DNA of 64,000 bases from Rhizobium sp. 18055. Its GTDB lineage: Bacteria; Pseudomonadota; Alphaproteobacteria; Rhizobiales; Rhizobiaceae. How positions within the stretch are numbered: position 1 is the first letter of the stretch; each line of letters begins with the position of its first letter. The DNA is taken from positions 124,001 to 188,000 of the forward strand of contig NZ_CACSKD010000002.1 of the NCBI RefSeq assembly GCF_902706285.1, written 5' to 3'. Both the position numbers and the translations under genes were made by a program. Shown in pieces: positions 17,847 to 25,454 of the stretch. A model generated the notes under the pieces. The model had not been told where the DNA came from, made no database searches, and saw nothing but the letters and a program-made list of their open reading frames with translations.

Positions 17847-18125
17847 ATGGCGATCAACGAGAATGTTCCGGAATTTCCGTCTGAAGGTCGGTTGACGGGG
17901 AGAAATCCTCGCTCTGTGCTTCATCCACTGCACGAAGCGGCCATGCGCCTTGCCGAGATCGGCATGCCGCGGCCGAAGTCGAAGACGGCAAAGACCAAGG
18001 ATCTGATCAATATGCTCTTATCGCACGGCGCGCGCGCCTGGCGGTATTCGCAGCCGGAAGCGAGCATCCACCTGCACGTCACCAACCCGGAAGGCCGGGC
18101 GCCGGTGAAGCTCCGGCTTCGCTGA
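17847..18125 (+). CDS. Conserved small hypothetical protein
   Basis: A 92-residue basic, soluble protein starting MAINENVPEF. The ATG at 17847 has GGGGAT about 6 nt upstream, which favours it over an in-frame TTG at 17829. No cysteine pairs, membrane helix or recognisable domain. Codon use matches neighbouring genes, so it is probably real; function unknown. Confidence 0.65.
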   Translation: MAINENVPEFPSEGRLTGRNPRSVLHPLHEAAMRLAEIGMPRPKSKTAKTKDLINMLLSHGARAWRYSQPEASIHLHVTNPEGRAPVKLRLR

Positions 18126-18153
18126 TCCGGCATTCTGACAGAGCAAAGACCTG

Positions 18154-18591
18154 TCAGAGAAGACCGAGTTCCGAAAGCTCGCGGCGCAGGTCCGCGGGCA
18201 TTTCGGCGATGCCTTCGCCGAGCGTATGCAGGTCACGCGGCGTGTCGTCCTCGGGATAGTAGCGCCAGCCCTGAAAGGCGCGCTTCGGCTGTACGGAGGT
18301 CTCGATGACCTCGGGGCCGAGCACCAGATGGCAGCGACCAATGCCCTCGCCATCGGTGAACGTCTGGATATCGAGCAACTTCTGGCGCGCCTGCACCTGG
18401 CCCTTGATCACCCAGTAAAGCGATCCGCCGTCCAGCAGTTCGTCGGCCCGCTTCGGGGCCATGCGCGTGGTGTGGACGGAGTGAGGCTCGAGGCCGGCTG
18501 CAATCGCCCGCAAGGAGCGTTCCGCCACCCATTCGCGCAGATCGTCGATCGAGTCGGCGCCGACGCACAATTTGATAAGATGCAATGCCAT
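18154..18591 (-). CDS. DUF1489 family protein
   Basis: A 145-residue soluble protein of the DUF1489 family, found almost only in alphaproteobacteria. The start MALHLIKLCVGADSIDDL and the block RMAPKRADELLDGGSLYWVIKG followed by FQGWRYYPEDDTP are the characteristic conserved regions. The molecular role is unknown. It lies downstream of the serine dehydratase gene on the same strand but is separated from it by a hairpin. Confidence 0.85.
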   Translation of the reverse strand: MALHLIKLCVGADSIDDLREWVAERSLRAIAAGLEPHSVHTTRMAPKRADELLDGGSLYWVIKGQVQARQKLLDIQTFTDGEGIGRCHLVLGPEVIETSVQPKRAFQGWRYYPEDDTPRDLHTLGEGIAEMPADLRRELSELGLL

Positions 18592-18689
18592 GCTGCCGTT
18601 GAAATCCTTTTGCCGGGCAGCGTCAAGCGGACAACAAGCCGCTGACAGCAGTGTGCAACAATTTTCCACCGTCTGCGACCAAGGCAACC

Positions 18690-18718
18690 GAACACCCCGG
18701 CCAAACGCCGGGGTGTTC
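18690..18718 (-). terminator. GC-rich hairpin between sdaA and the DUF1489 gene
   Basis: Perfect 12-bp stem GAACACCCCGGC / GCCGGGGTGTTC with a 5-nt loop, 6 nt beyond the sdaA stop codon. It lacks a U-run on either strand, so termination may be partial or Rho-assisted; it could also protect the sdaA 3' end. Confidence 0.5.
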
Positions 18719-18723
18719 AGCTT

Positions 18724-20130
18724 TCAACATTCGACGACATTGACGGCAAGGCCGCCGGTCGAGGTTTCCTTGTACTTTTCGTTCATGTCGTAGCCGGTCT
18801 GGCGCATGGTCTCGATGCAGGCGTCGAGCGGCACGAAATGCCTGCCATCGCCCTTGAGCGCCAGCGAGGCCGCCGTCACCGCCTTGACGGCGCCAAGCGC
18901 GTTGCGCTCGATGCAGGGGACCTGGACGAGGCCGGCGACCGGATCGCAGCTCATGCCGAGGTGATGCTCCAGCGCGATCTCCGCAGCATTCTCGATCTGC
19001 TCGGGCGTACCGCCCATGACCGCAGCAAGCCCGGCCGCTGCCATAGCGGCAGCCGAGCCGACCTCGCCCTGACAGCCGACTTCGGCGCCCGAGATCGAGG
19101 CGTTGTGCTTGATGATGCCGCCAACGGCAGCCGCCGTCAGCAGGTAGTCGCGGATGCCGTTCTGGTCCCAGTCGTCGTGAAAATGCTCGTAGTAGCGGAT
19201 GGTGGCCGGGATGACGCCGGCGGCGCCATTGGTGGGTGCGGTCACAACACGGCCGCCCGCGGCATTCTCCTCGTTGACGGCCATCGCATAGACGCTCAGC
19301 CAGTCGTTGGCGAGCAGCGGATTGATGCGGTTGCTGCGCCATTCCTCCTCGAGCTTGTCGTGGATGGCGCGGGCGCGGCGGCGCACATTCAGTCCACCGG
19401 GCATGATGCCGTCAACCTTCAGCCCGCGTTCGATGCAGGAGCGCATCGCATCCCAAATCCGGTCGAGGCCTTCGTCGAGCTCTTCGCGGCTGCGTTGGCT
19501 TTCCTCGTTGGCCCGCTTCATCTGGGCAATCGAGATACCGGAGCGCGCCGCCATTTCGAGCATCTGCTTGGCGGTGGAAAAGGGATACGGCACTTTGGCG
19601 GCATCGGACGGCATCTTCTTCTTGGCCCGCATGCTCTCTAGCTCGGTGTCGGTAACGACGAAGCCGCCGCCGACCGAATAATAGACGCGGCGGACGAGCA
19701 TGCGACCGTCCTTGTCGAAGGCAGAAAACGACATGCCGTTGGCGTGGCCCGGAAGCGGCTGCTTCTTGTCGAACACCAGATCGATCTTCGGCTGGAACTG
19801 ATAAGCCGGATGGCCCTCGGGCGTGATCCGGCCTGAGCGGTCAACGCGCTCGATAATGCCGTCCATCTTATCAGGATCGACGCTGTCGGGCAGTTCACCC
19901 ATCAGGCCGAGGATGACGGCCCTGCCCGTTCCATGGCCAATGCCGGTATGGGCGAGCGAACCGTGCAGGCTGACCTTGATCGACGCCACCTGGGCACCGG
20001 AGGAAGGGCGTGGCCATTCGTCCGACAGAATCAGATCGAGAAAGCGGTTGGCCGCCGTCATCGGGCCCATCGTATGCGAGCTCGAAGGGCCGACGCCGAT
20101 CTTGAATACGTCGAAGACAGAGAGGAACAT
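18724..20130 (-). CDS. sdaA: L-serine ammonia-lyase (single chain)
   Basis: Converts L-serine to pyruvate and ammonia using a [4Fe-4S] cluster rather than PLP. The 468-residue single-chain form has the N-terminal beta domain ([19 protein letters not shown]) and the catalytic alpha domain. Three cluster cysteines are visible: C353 (EVGCQGEVG), C395 (GMSCDPVAG) and C406 (VQVPCIERN), with the spacing seen in E. coli SdaA, and a C-terminal Cys (C468), the tail residue that blocks the cluster in related enzymes. Confidence 0.96.
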
Positions 20131-20315
20131 GCGTGCGTCCTGTTTAGAATTTGCTGATCCAAGCTACGCCAGTGCGGCTTGTGATCCATTCGATGCACCG
20201 ACATAGCATTTCATGGCTGCGACATCATCCTGTGAAAGGTTCGATATCGACCCGTTGTGCGGTCCGCGCTTCTGTCTATAGACTGACAGCGTCTAGAGGG
20301 GACTGAATCAACATA

Positions 20316-21083
20316 ATGATGACGACGGCAGATTACATCGCACTGGGCTTCTTCGCGCTCATCTGGTTCGGCTATTCCAGGCTGCTGCGCGGCGCCAACC
20401 TGTTCGGGCGCACCAGCCTGACGCATGCGATGATCGAGCGACGACGGGAGTGGATCTATAACTCGCTGCGCCGCGACCTGAAGATGATCGATACGCAGAT
20501 CATGGCCGGCCTGCAGAACGGCACCGCCTTCTTCGCCTCGACGTCGATCTTTGCGGTCGGCAGCTGCTTTGCGCTGCTGGGCGCCACCGAAAAGGTCGAT
20601 GCGGTGTTCGCTGACCTGCCCTTCGTGCTGCACAGCGGCCACGCCGTGTTCGAAATGAAGGTCGGCGGGCTGGCGGGGCTGTTCGGCTATGCCTTCTTCA
20701 AGTTTGGCTGGTCGTACCGTCTGTTCAACTACTGCACCATCCTGTTCGGCGCGATCCCGATGATGCGTGACACGGAGCGCGACATCATTGCGGCAGAGCG
20801 CGCCGCCGAGCGGGTGATCCGCATGAACATCATCGCCGGCGGTCATTTCAACGAAGGGCTGAGGGCGATCTTCCTGTCGATCGGCTATCTCGGCTGGTTC
20901 ATCAACCCCTATGTATTCATGGCGACGACGACGACGGTGATCGTGGTTCTGACGCGGCGGCAGTTCTTCTCGGAGGCGCGCCTGGCGATCATGGATGCCG
21001 CGCCGCCATCAAATCTCCACCTTTCTCCTATTCCCCCGAGCAATCCGTCGGCCGACGGAAACGACTCATCCGGGGGATTGTGA
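20316..21083 (+). CDS. DUF599 domain-containing membrane protein
   Basis: A 255-residue integral membrane protein of the DUF599 family with about four membrane helices (roughly residues 5-22, 70-92, 115-135 and 185-205) and a cytoplasmic-looking helix-rich loop RRREWIYNSLRRDLKMIDTQ. Function unknown. The stop is directly followed by the ATG of the next gene (TGA-ATG), so the two are translated from one message. Confidence 0.85.
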   Translation: MMTTADYIALGFFALIWFGYSRLLRGANLFGRTSLTHAMIERRREWIYNSLRRDLKMIDTQIMAGLQNGTAFFASTSIFAVGSCFALLGATEKVDAVFADLPFVLHSGHAVFEMKVGGLAGLFGYAFFKFGWSYRLFNYCTILFGAIPMMRDTERDIIAAERAAERVIRMNIIAGGHFNEGLRAIFLSIGYLGWFINPYVFMATTTTVIVVLTRRQFFSEARLAIMDAAPPSNLHLSPIPPSNPSADGNDSSGGL

Positions 21084-22070
21084 ATGACTGTTCCGGCAAC
21101 GGAAGCTGCAGCGGGCGCAAGGCCGCCGCGGATCGGCTTGCTCGATACGGCGCGCGGCGCGGCGCTGATCGCGATGGCGACCTATCACTTTACCTGGGAC
21201 ATGGAATTCGTGGGGTATCTCACGCCCGGGACAGCGGAAACCGGCTGGTTGAAGCTTTACGCCCGCGCCATCGCCTCGACCTTCCTGTTCATCGTCGGCA
21301 TCAGCCTGGTACTGGCCAATACGCCGGAGACCCGCTGGACGTCGTTCTGGAAGCGGTTCGGGATGATTGCAGCGGCATCGGTGTTGATTTCGGCTGCAAC
21401 CTTCTTCCTGATGCCGGGCGAATGGATCTTCTTCGGCATCCTGCACTGCATCGCCATCCTCAGCATTGTCGGTGTGCTGCTGGTACGGCTTCCCCAGGCG
21501 GCGATCATCGCGATCACGGCTGCCGCCACCGTCGCCTGGCTCGCCGATACCTGGATTTCGCCTGGTGTGCTGCGTTGGGAGCTGTTCAATCCGCGCTATC
21601 TGGCCTGGATCGGCTTTGCCGAGATGCCGCAGCGGTCGAACGACTATGTGCCGCTGTTTCCCTGGATGGTGCCGTTCCTGCTCGGGCTGACCAGCGCATC
21701 GATCGCACTGAAGACCAACCTGCCCGCCAGGCTTGCAAGGCTCGGCACCGGCTCGAGCCTGCTCGCAAAGGCCGGACGGCACAGCCTTGCCTTCTACCTC
21801 ATCCACCAACCCGTGCTGATCGCGATCGCCTTCGGATTGGCCTATATCGTGCCGCCAGCGAAGCCCGATCCGGTTCAGACATACCTGCAGCAGTGCAACA
21901 CCTCCTGCAGTCTGCAGGAAGGTGAAGCGCTGTGCCGCAGCTTCTGCCAGTGCACGCTCGAAAAGCTGCAGACACAGAAGCTGTTCACGCCGTTTCAGTC
22001 AGGTGAGATCAGGTCAGACGACGAGCGCATTCTCGGGCTCGCCAGCGAATGCAGCGTGGCACCGCAATAG
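21084..22070 (+). CDS. DUF1624 / heparan-alpha-glucosaminide N-acetyltransferase-like membrane protein
   Basis: A 328-residue polytopic membrane protein of the DUF1624 (HGSNAT-like acyltransferase) family. The N-terminal motif RIGLLDTARGAALIAMATYHFTWD carries the conserved D-x-ARG and His, and GRHSLAFYLIHQPVL near residue 231 is the other family motif. The last 60 residues, past the final helix, are a cysteine-rich tail: C271, C275, C284, C288, C290 and C323. The acceptor is unknown; bacterial members are thought to modify glycans. Confidence 0.85.
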   Translation: MTVPATEAAAGARPPRIGLLDTARGAALIAMATYHFTWDMEFVGYLTPGTAETGWLKLYARAIASTFLFIVGISLVLANTPETRWTSFWKRFGMIAAASVLISAATFFLMPGEWIFFGILHCIAILSIVGVLLVRLPQAAIIAITAAATVAWLADTWISPGVLRWELFNPRYLAWIGFAEMPQRSNDYVPLFPWMVPFLLGLTSASIALKTNLPARLARLGTGSSLLAKAGRHSLAFYLIHQPVLIAIAFGLAYIVPPAKPDPVQTYLQQCNTSCSLQEGEALCRSFCQCTLEKLQTQKLFTPFQSGEIRSDDERILGLASECSVAPQ

Positions 22071-22071
22071 A

Positions 22072-22464
22072 TCAGGTGCCGACGCCGATTTCCGCGAGAC
22101 GCCCGAGGCAGGCTTCCTCGATATTGTCAAGTTCGGTCAAGGTATCTTCGATGTCCTTGCGCTTCTGGCGCAGGTCATCGCGCTTCTCGTCGATGCGCTT
22201 CATCAACAGCTTGAGCTGGCCGAGTTCGCCCGGCGGCTCCTTGTAGACCTGGATGATTTCGCGGATTTCTGCGATGGTGAAACCGATACGCCGGCCACGC
22301 AGGATTTCCTGGATCAGGCGACGATCGGTCGGGCGGAACAACCTTGTGCGACCGCGGCGCTCGGGATGGATCAGTCCCTCGTCCTCATAAAAGCGAAGCG
22401 TGCGCGTCGAAACTCCGAATTCACGCGTCAATTCAGTGATGCTATAGTACTTACTTACCGGCAT
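22072..22464 (-). CDS. MerR family transcriptional regulator (LiuR-like)
   Basis: A 130-residue MerR-type DNA-binding protein: winged helix YYSITELTREFGVSTRTLRFYEDEGL at the N-terminus, then a long dimerising coiled coil (about residues 75-115). It lacks the metal-binding cysteines of MerR/CueR. Size and HTH resemble the alphaproteobacterial regulators of branched-chain amino acid or fatty acid breakdown (LiuR/similar), which I infer only by resemblance. A palindrome 31-52 bp upstream of its start is probably its own operator. Confidence 0.85.
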   Translation of the reverse strand: MPVSKYYSITELTREFGVSTRTLRFYEDEGLIHPERRGRTRLFRPTDRRLIQEILRGRRIGFTIAEIREIIQVYKEPPGELGQLKLLMKRIDEKRDDLRQKRKDIEDTLTELDNIEEACLGRLAEIGVGT

Positions 22465-22494
22465 GGATCCCTCGATTTTCAGGAACCCATAATA

Positions 22495-22516
22495 TTGACT
22501 TTTACGTAATAGTCAA
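22495..22516 (-). promoter_or_regulatory. Palindromic operator upstream of the merR gene
   Basis: A 22-bp near-perfect palindrome: TTGACT / AGTCAA arms around a TTACGTAA core, with a single mismatched pair. It sits 31-52 bp upstream of the MerR ATG, over or near the expected promoter, as is usual for MerR autoregulation. Confidence 0.65.
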
Positions 22517-22541
22517 TTTGCGCAACTCGCTTTAGAGTTGA

Positions 22542-23954
22542 TTATATTCCAAACCACCACGTGGCGATGCCGAGGAAGGCAAAAAAGCCGGTGCAGTCGG
22601 TGACGGTCGTCACGAAAACCGACGAGGCAATAGCCGGATCCGCGCCGACCTTATCCAGCAACAACGGTAAAAGAATGCCGGCGACGGCAGCAGCGAACAG
22701 ATTGATGATCATCGCCGCGCCGATGACGCAGCCGAGCTGGTAGTCGTGGAACCACAAGCCTGCGATGGTGCCCATGATCACCGAGAACATCGCGCCATTG
22801 GCAATACCGACGGCCACTTCCCTGCGGATGACACGGCCGGCGTTGTAGATATCGAGATCGCCGGTGGCAAGGGCTCGCACCGTCACCGTCATCGTCTGGG
22901 TACCGGCATTGCCGCCCATCGACGCGACGATCGGCATCAGCACGGCGAGCGCGATCATTTTTTCGATCGAGCCATCGAACAGGCCGATGACGCTGGCCGA
23001 CAGAAGTGCTGTGCCGAGGTTGATCAATAGCCAGAGGAAGCGCGACTTCACCGTCGAGAAGACATTGTCCGACAGCTCCTCATCGCCGACACCGCCGAGG
23101 CGCTTGATGTCCTCGTCGGCCTCTTCGTGGATGACATCGACGACGTCGTCGATGGTCAGCACGCCGACCAGCCGATCGTTCTCATCGACGACGGCGGCGG
23201 AGAGAAGGTCGTACTGCTCGAACAGCTGCGCCGCCTCTTCCTGGTCCATCTCCGCCGGAATCGGGTGGTTGGTGGCGCGCATGATCGTTTCGATCTTGTT
23301 CTGCCGCTTGGTGCGCAGGATCTTGTCGAGATCGATGGCGCCGAGCAGCTTGAACGTCGGATCGATGACGAAGATCTGCGAGAAGGAATAGGGCAGGTTT
23401 TCCTCGTCGCGCATGTAGTCGATCGTCTGTCCGACCGTCCAGAACGGCGGCACGGCGACGAATTCCGTCTGCATGCGGCGGCCGGCCGAACTTTCGGGAT
23501 AATCCAGCGCACGGCGCAGGCGCACGCGCTCGGTGAACGGCAGCTGCGCCAGGATCTCTTCGCGGTCTTCCTTGTCGAGATCTTCGAGAATGTAGACGGC
23601 ATCGTCCGAATCGAGATCGCCGATCGCAGCGGCGATCTGGTCGTTCGGCATCTGATCGACGATCTCGCGGCGGATCGCCTCGTCGACCTCGGTCAGCGCC
23701 GTCATGTCGAACTGGTCGCCGAGCAGGCGGATAAGCGCAAAGCGCTGCTCCGGCTGAATCGATTCCAGCAGATCGCCCAGTTCGGATTCATGCAGGCGGG
23801 CGACGTGCTGGCGCAGGAAGATGGTGTCGCGGTCGGCAATGGCTGCGCCGACAAGCGCCAGGAAATCGCTGCGGACGTTGCCGTTCTCGTCGTAGAGGTC
23901 GGCTTCGCTGTCATCCGGACGTGCGCGGACGAGCTCTTCTGCTTCGTTCGTCAT
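22542..23954 (-). CDS. mgtE: Magnesium transporter MgtE
   Basis: A gated Mg2+ channel of the inner membrane. From the N-terminus: MgtE_N superhelical domain (residues about 25-135, with ALIRLLGDQFD), two CBS domains (about 135-265) that sense cytosolic Mg2+, a plug helix and five membrane helices with the signature GNAGTQTMTVTVRALATGDL. I chose the ATG at 23954 with a GAGGG site about 9 nt upstream; an ATG at 23972 and a TTG at 24014 are also in frame. Single-gene unit next to the MerR gene. Confidence 0.95.
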   Translation of the reverse strand: MTNEAEELVRARPDDSEADLYDENGNVRSDFLALVGAAIADRDTIFLRQHVARLHESELGDLLESIQPEQRFALIRLLGDQFDMTALTEVDEAIRREIVDQMPNDQIAAAIGDLDSDDAVYILEDLDKEDREEILAQLPFTERVRLRRALDYPESSAGRRMQTEFVAVPPFWTVGQTIDYMRDEENLPYSFSQIFVIDPTFKLLGAIDLDKILRTKRQNKIETIMRATNHPIPAEMDQEEAAQLFEQYDLLSAAVVDENDRLVGVLTIDDVVDVIHEEADEDIKRLGGVGDEELSDNVFSTVKSRFLWLLINLGTALLSASVIGLFDGSIEKMIALAVLMPIVASMGGNAGTQTMTVTVRALATGDLDIYNAGRVIRREVAVGIANGAMFSVIMGTIAGLWFHDYQLGCVIGAAMIINLFAAAVAGILLPLLLDKVGADPAIASSVFVTTVTDCTGFFAFLGIATWWFGI

Positions 23955-24124
23955 CCCCTGCCGCCCTCGCATCTCTCTCGAAGTTTTAGCAGACTTCGAT
24001 ACGCCGGAATTCAATCCGTGCTAACGGAAAGCCATTGGCGCGTCCAGCGTTAAACCGTTCATGTAGATGACAATTCGCCAGTCTGCCGATAGTTTCGGCC
24101 GATCATGAATCAGGAGAGGTTTTC

Positions 24125-24619
24125 TTGGTCGTCCGCCCCATTTTGCGCTTCCCCCACCCTGGCCTGAAAACCCGATGCGAAGCCGTCACCGTGTTCGGTG
24201 ATGAACTTCGCGCGCTCGCGCTAGACCTGCTGGATACCATGCGCGCCGCCCCCGGCGTCGGCATCACGGCAGCGCATATCGGGGTGTTTCAGCGGGTGAC
24301 GGTGATCGAGCTCAGTCGCGAGGACGGAGTGCGGACATACGTCAATCCGGAGGTTGTTTCGTCGGCTGCGGTGGAAAGCCGCAACACCGAGGGCAGCGTC
24401 TCGATGCCAGGGATCACCGATGAGATCGTCAGACCTGGTGCAATCCGGTTTCGGTATCGCGATCTCGACGGCGTCGCGCACGAGGAGGACGCCGAAGGCT
24501 TTCTCGCCATCTGCATCCAGCACGAGATCGACCAGCTCGACGGGATCTTCTGGCTACAGCGTCTCTCGAAGCTGAAGCGTGACCGGCTGGTGAAGAAATG
24601 GGACAAGGCGGGCGGCTGA
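24125..24619 (+). CDS. Peptide deformylase-like protein, metal site degenerate
   Basis: A 164-residue protein with the whole deformylase fold but altered active-site motifs. Motif 1 is GVGITAAH (family GxGxAAxQ, Gln replaced by His51). Motif 2 is EGSVS (family EGCLS: the metal-binding Cys is Ser91). Motif 3 is HEIDQ (family HExDH: the second metal His is Gln137). H133 and E134 remain. It therefore probably cannot hold the catalytic metal as true deformylases do. TTG start with AGGAGAGG 5 nt upstream. A true def gene is expected elsewhere in the genome. Confidence 0.85.
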   Translation: MVVRPILRFPHPGLKTRCEAVTVFGDELRALALDLLDTMRAAPGVGITAAHIGVFQRVTVIELSREDGVRTYVNPEVVSSAAVESRNTEGSVSMPGITDEIVRPGAIRFRYRDLDGVAHEEDAEGFLAICIQHEIDQLDGIFWLQRLSKLKRDRLVKKWDKAGG

Positions 24620-24633
24620 TCCCTGCCCTTGCC

Positions 24634-25338
24634 TTACATCTCAACCGGGGCGTGCAACTGCGGCTTCGTCACTTCGGCAGCCGGCGCATGCGAGGCCAGT
24701 TCCTCGGGCGTCACGAGACCGCCCGAGATCAGCAGCTTGGCGGCGTCCTCCGGCGACATGTCGAGGAGCACGATCTTTTCGCGCGGCACGAAAATCAGGA
24801 AGCCGGCCGTCGGCACCGGGGTCGGCGGCAGGAAGACGCTGACCATGTCGTGACCCATGGCGTTGAACTTCGAAGCGATCTCGCCCTTGGCATCGGTGGC
24901 GATGAACACCATCGACCACAGGCCGGGGCTCGGATACTCGATCAGCCCGACCTTCTTGAAGGAATTGCTGCGCTCCTTCAGAACCGTCTCGAATATCTGC
25001 TTCACGCTCTTGTAGATGACGCGGACCAGCGGCACGCGGCGGACCAGCGATTCGCTGAACCGGACGATCGACTGGCCGATCAGGTTCTTGCCGAGAAAGC
25101 CGATCAGGGTGATGATGATCAGGCCGATCAGCAGGCCGGAGCCGGGAACCGCGAAATTCAGATAGTTGTCGGGATCGTAGCGGGCCGGAAGATAAGGCTT
25201 CACCCAGCTATCGGCCCAGCGGACCACCGACCATGTCAGCCACAGCGTAATGGCGATCGGCGCACAGATGATGATGCCCGCCAGAAAGTTGTTTCTGATG
25301 CGCGCGGCGATCGACAGTCGGGGCAGTTTTTCCGTCAT
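24634..25338 (-). CDS. DUF502 domain-containing membrane protein
   Basis: A 234-residue inner-membrane protein of the DUF502 family with two membrane helices (about residues 20-42 and 65-90) around a conserved block GFLGKNLIG, then a soluble domain with SVKQIFETVLKE, FVPREKIVLLDMSPEDAAKLLISGG. Function unknown; homologues are widespread in proteobacteria and plants. ATG at 25338 chosen; an upstream ATG at 25365 is in frame. Convergent with the deformylase-like gene. Confidence 0.85.
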   Translation of the reverse strand: MTEKLPRLSIAARIRNNFLAGIIICAPIAITLWLTWSVVRWADSWVKPYLPARYDPDNYLNFAVPGSGLLIGLIIITLIGFLGKNLIGQSIVRFSESLVRRVPLVRVIYKSVKQIFETVLKERSNSFKKVGLIEYPSPGLWSMVFIATDAKGEIASKFNAMGHDMVSVFLPPTPVPTAGFLIFVPREKIVLLDMSPEDAAKLLISGGLVTPEELASHAPAAEVTKPQLHAPVEM

Positions 25339-25454
25339 CGTTTGCGGATGAACTCCGTTCAGCATACCGGCAATCGGAAATCAGTGCCCCCGTGCTTTCC
25401 GGGGCAAAAACTGCCAGACTTTGCCGCGTCGCACAAGCCTTTGTCAGCCAGCGG

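Noticed and set aside
22523..22540. CAACTC/GAGTTG hairpin beside mgtE as terminator
   Set aside because: Only 6 bp and no U-run on the minus strand, so it is too weak to call.
25385..25410. GC hairpin after glmS as a terminator
   Set aside because: The stem is bulged and not followed by U on the minus strand, so I leave it unannotated.
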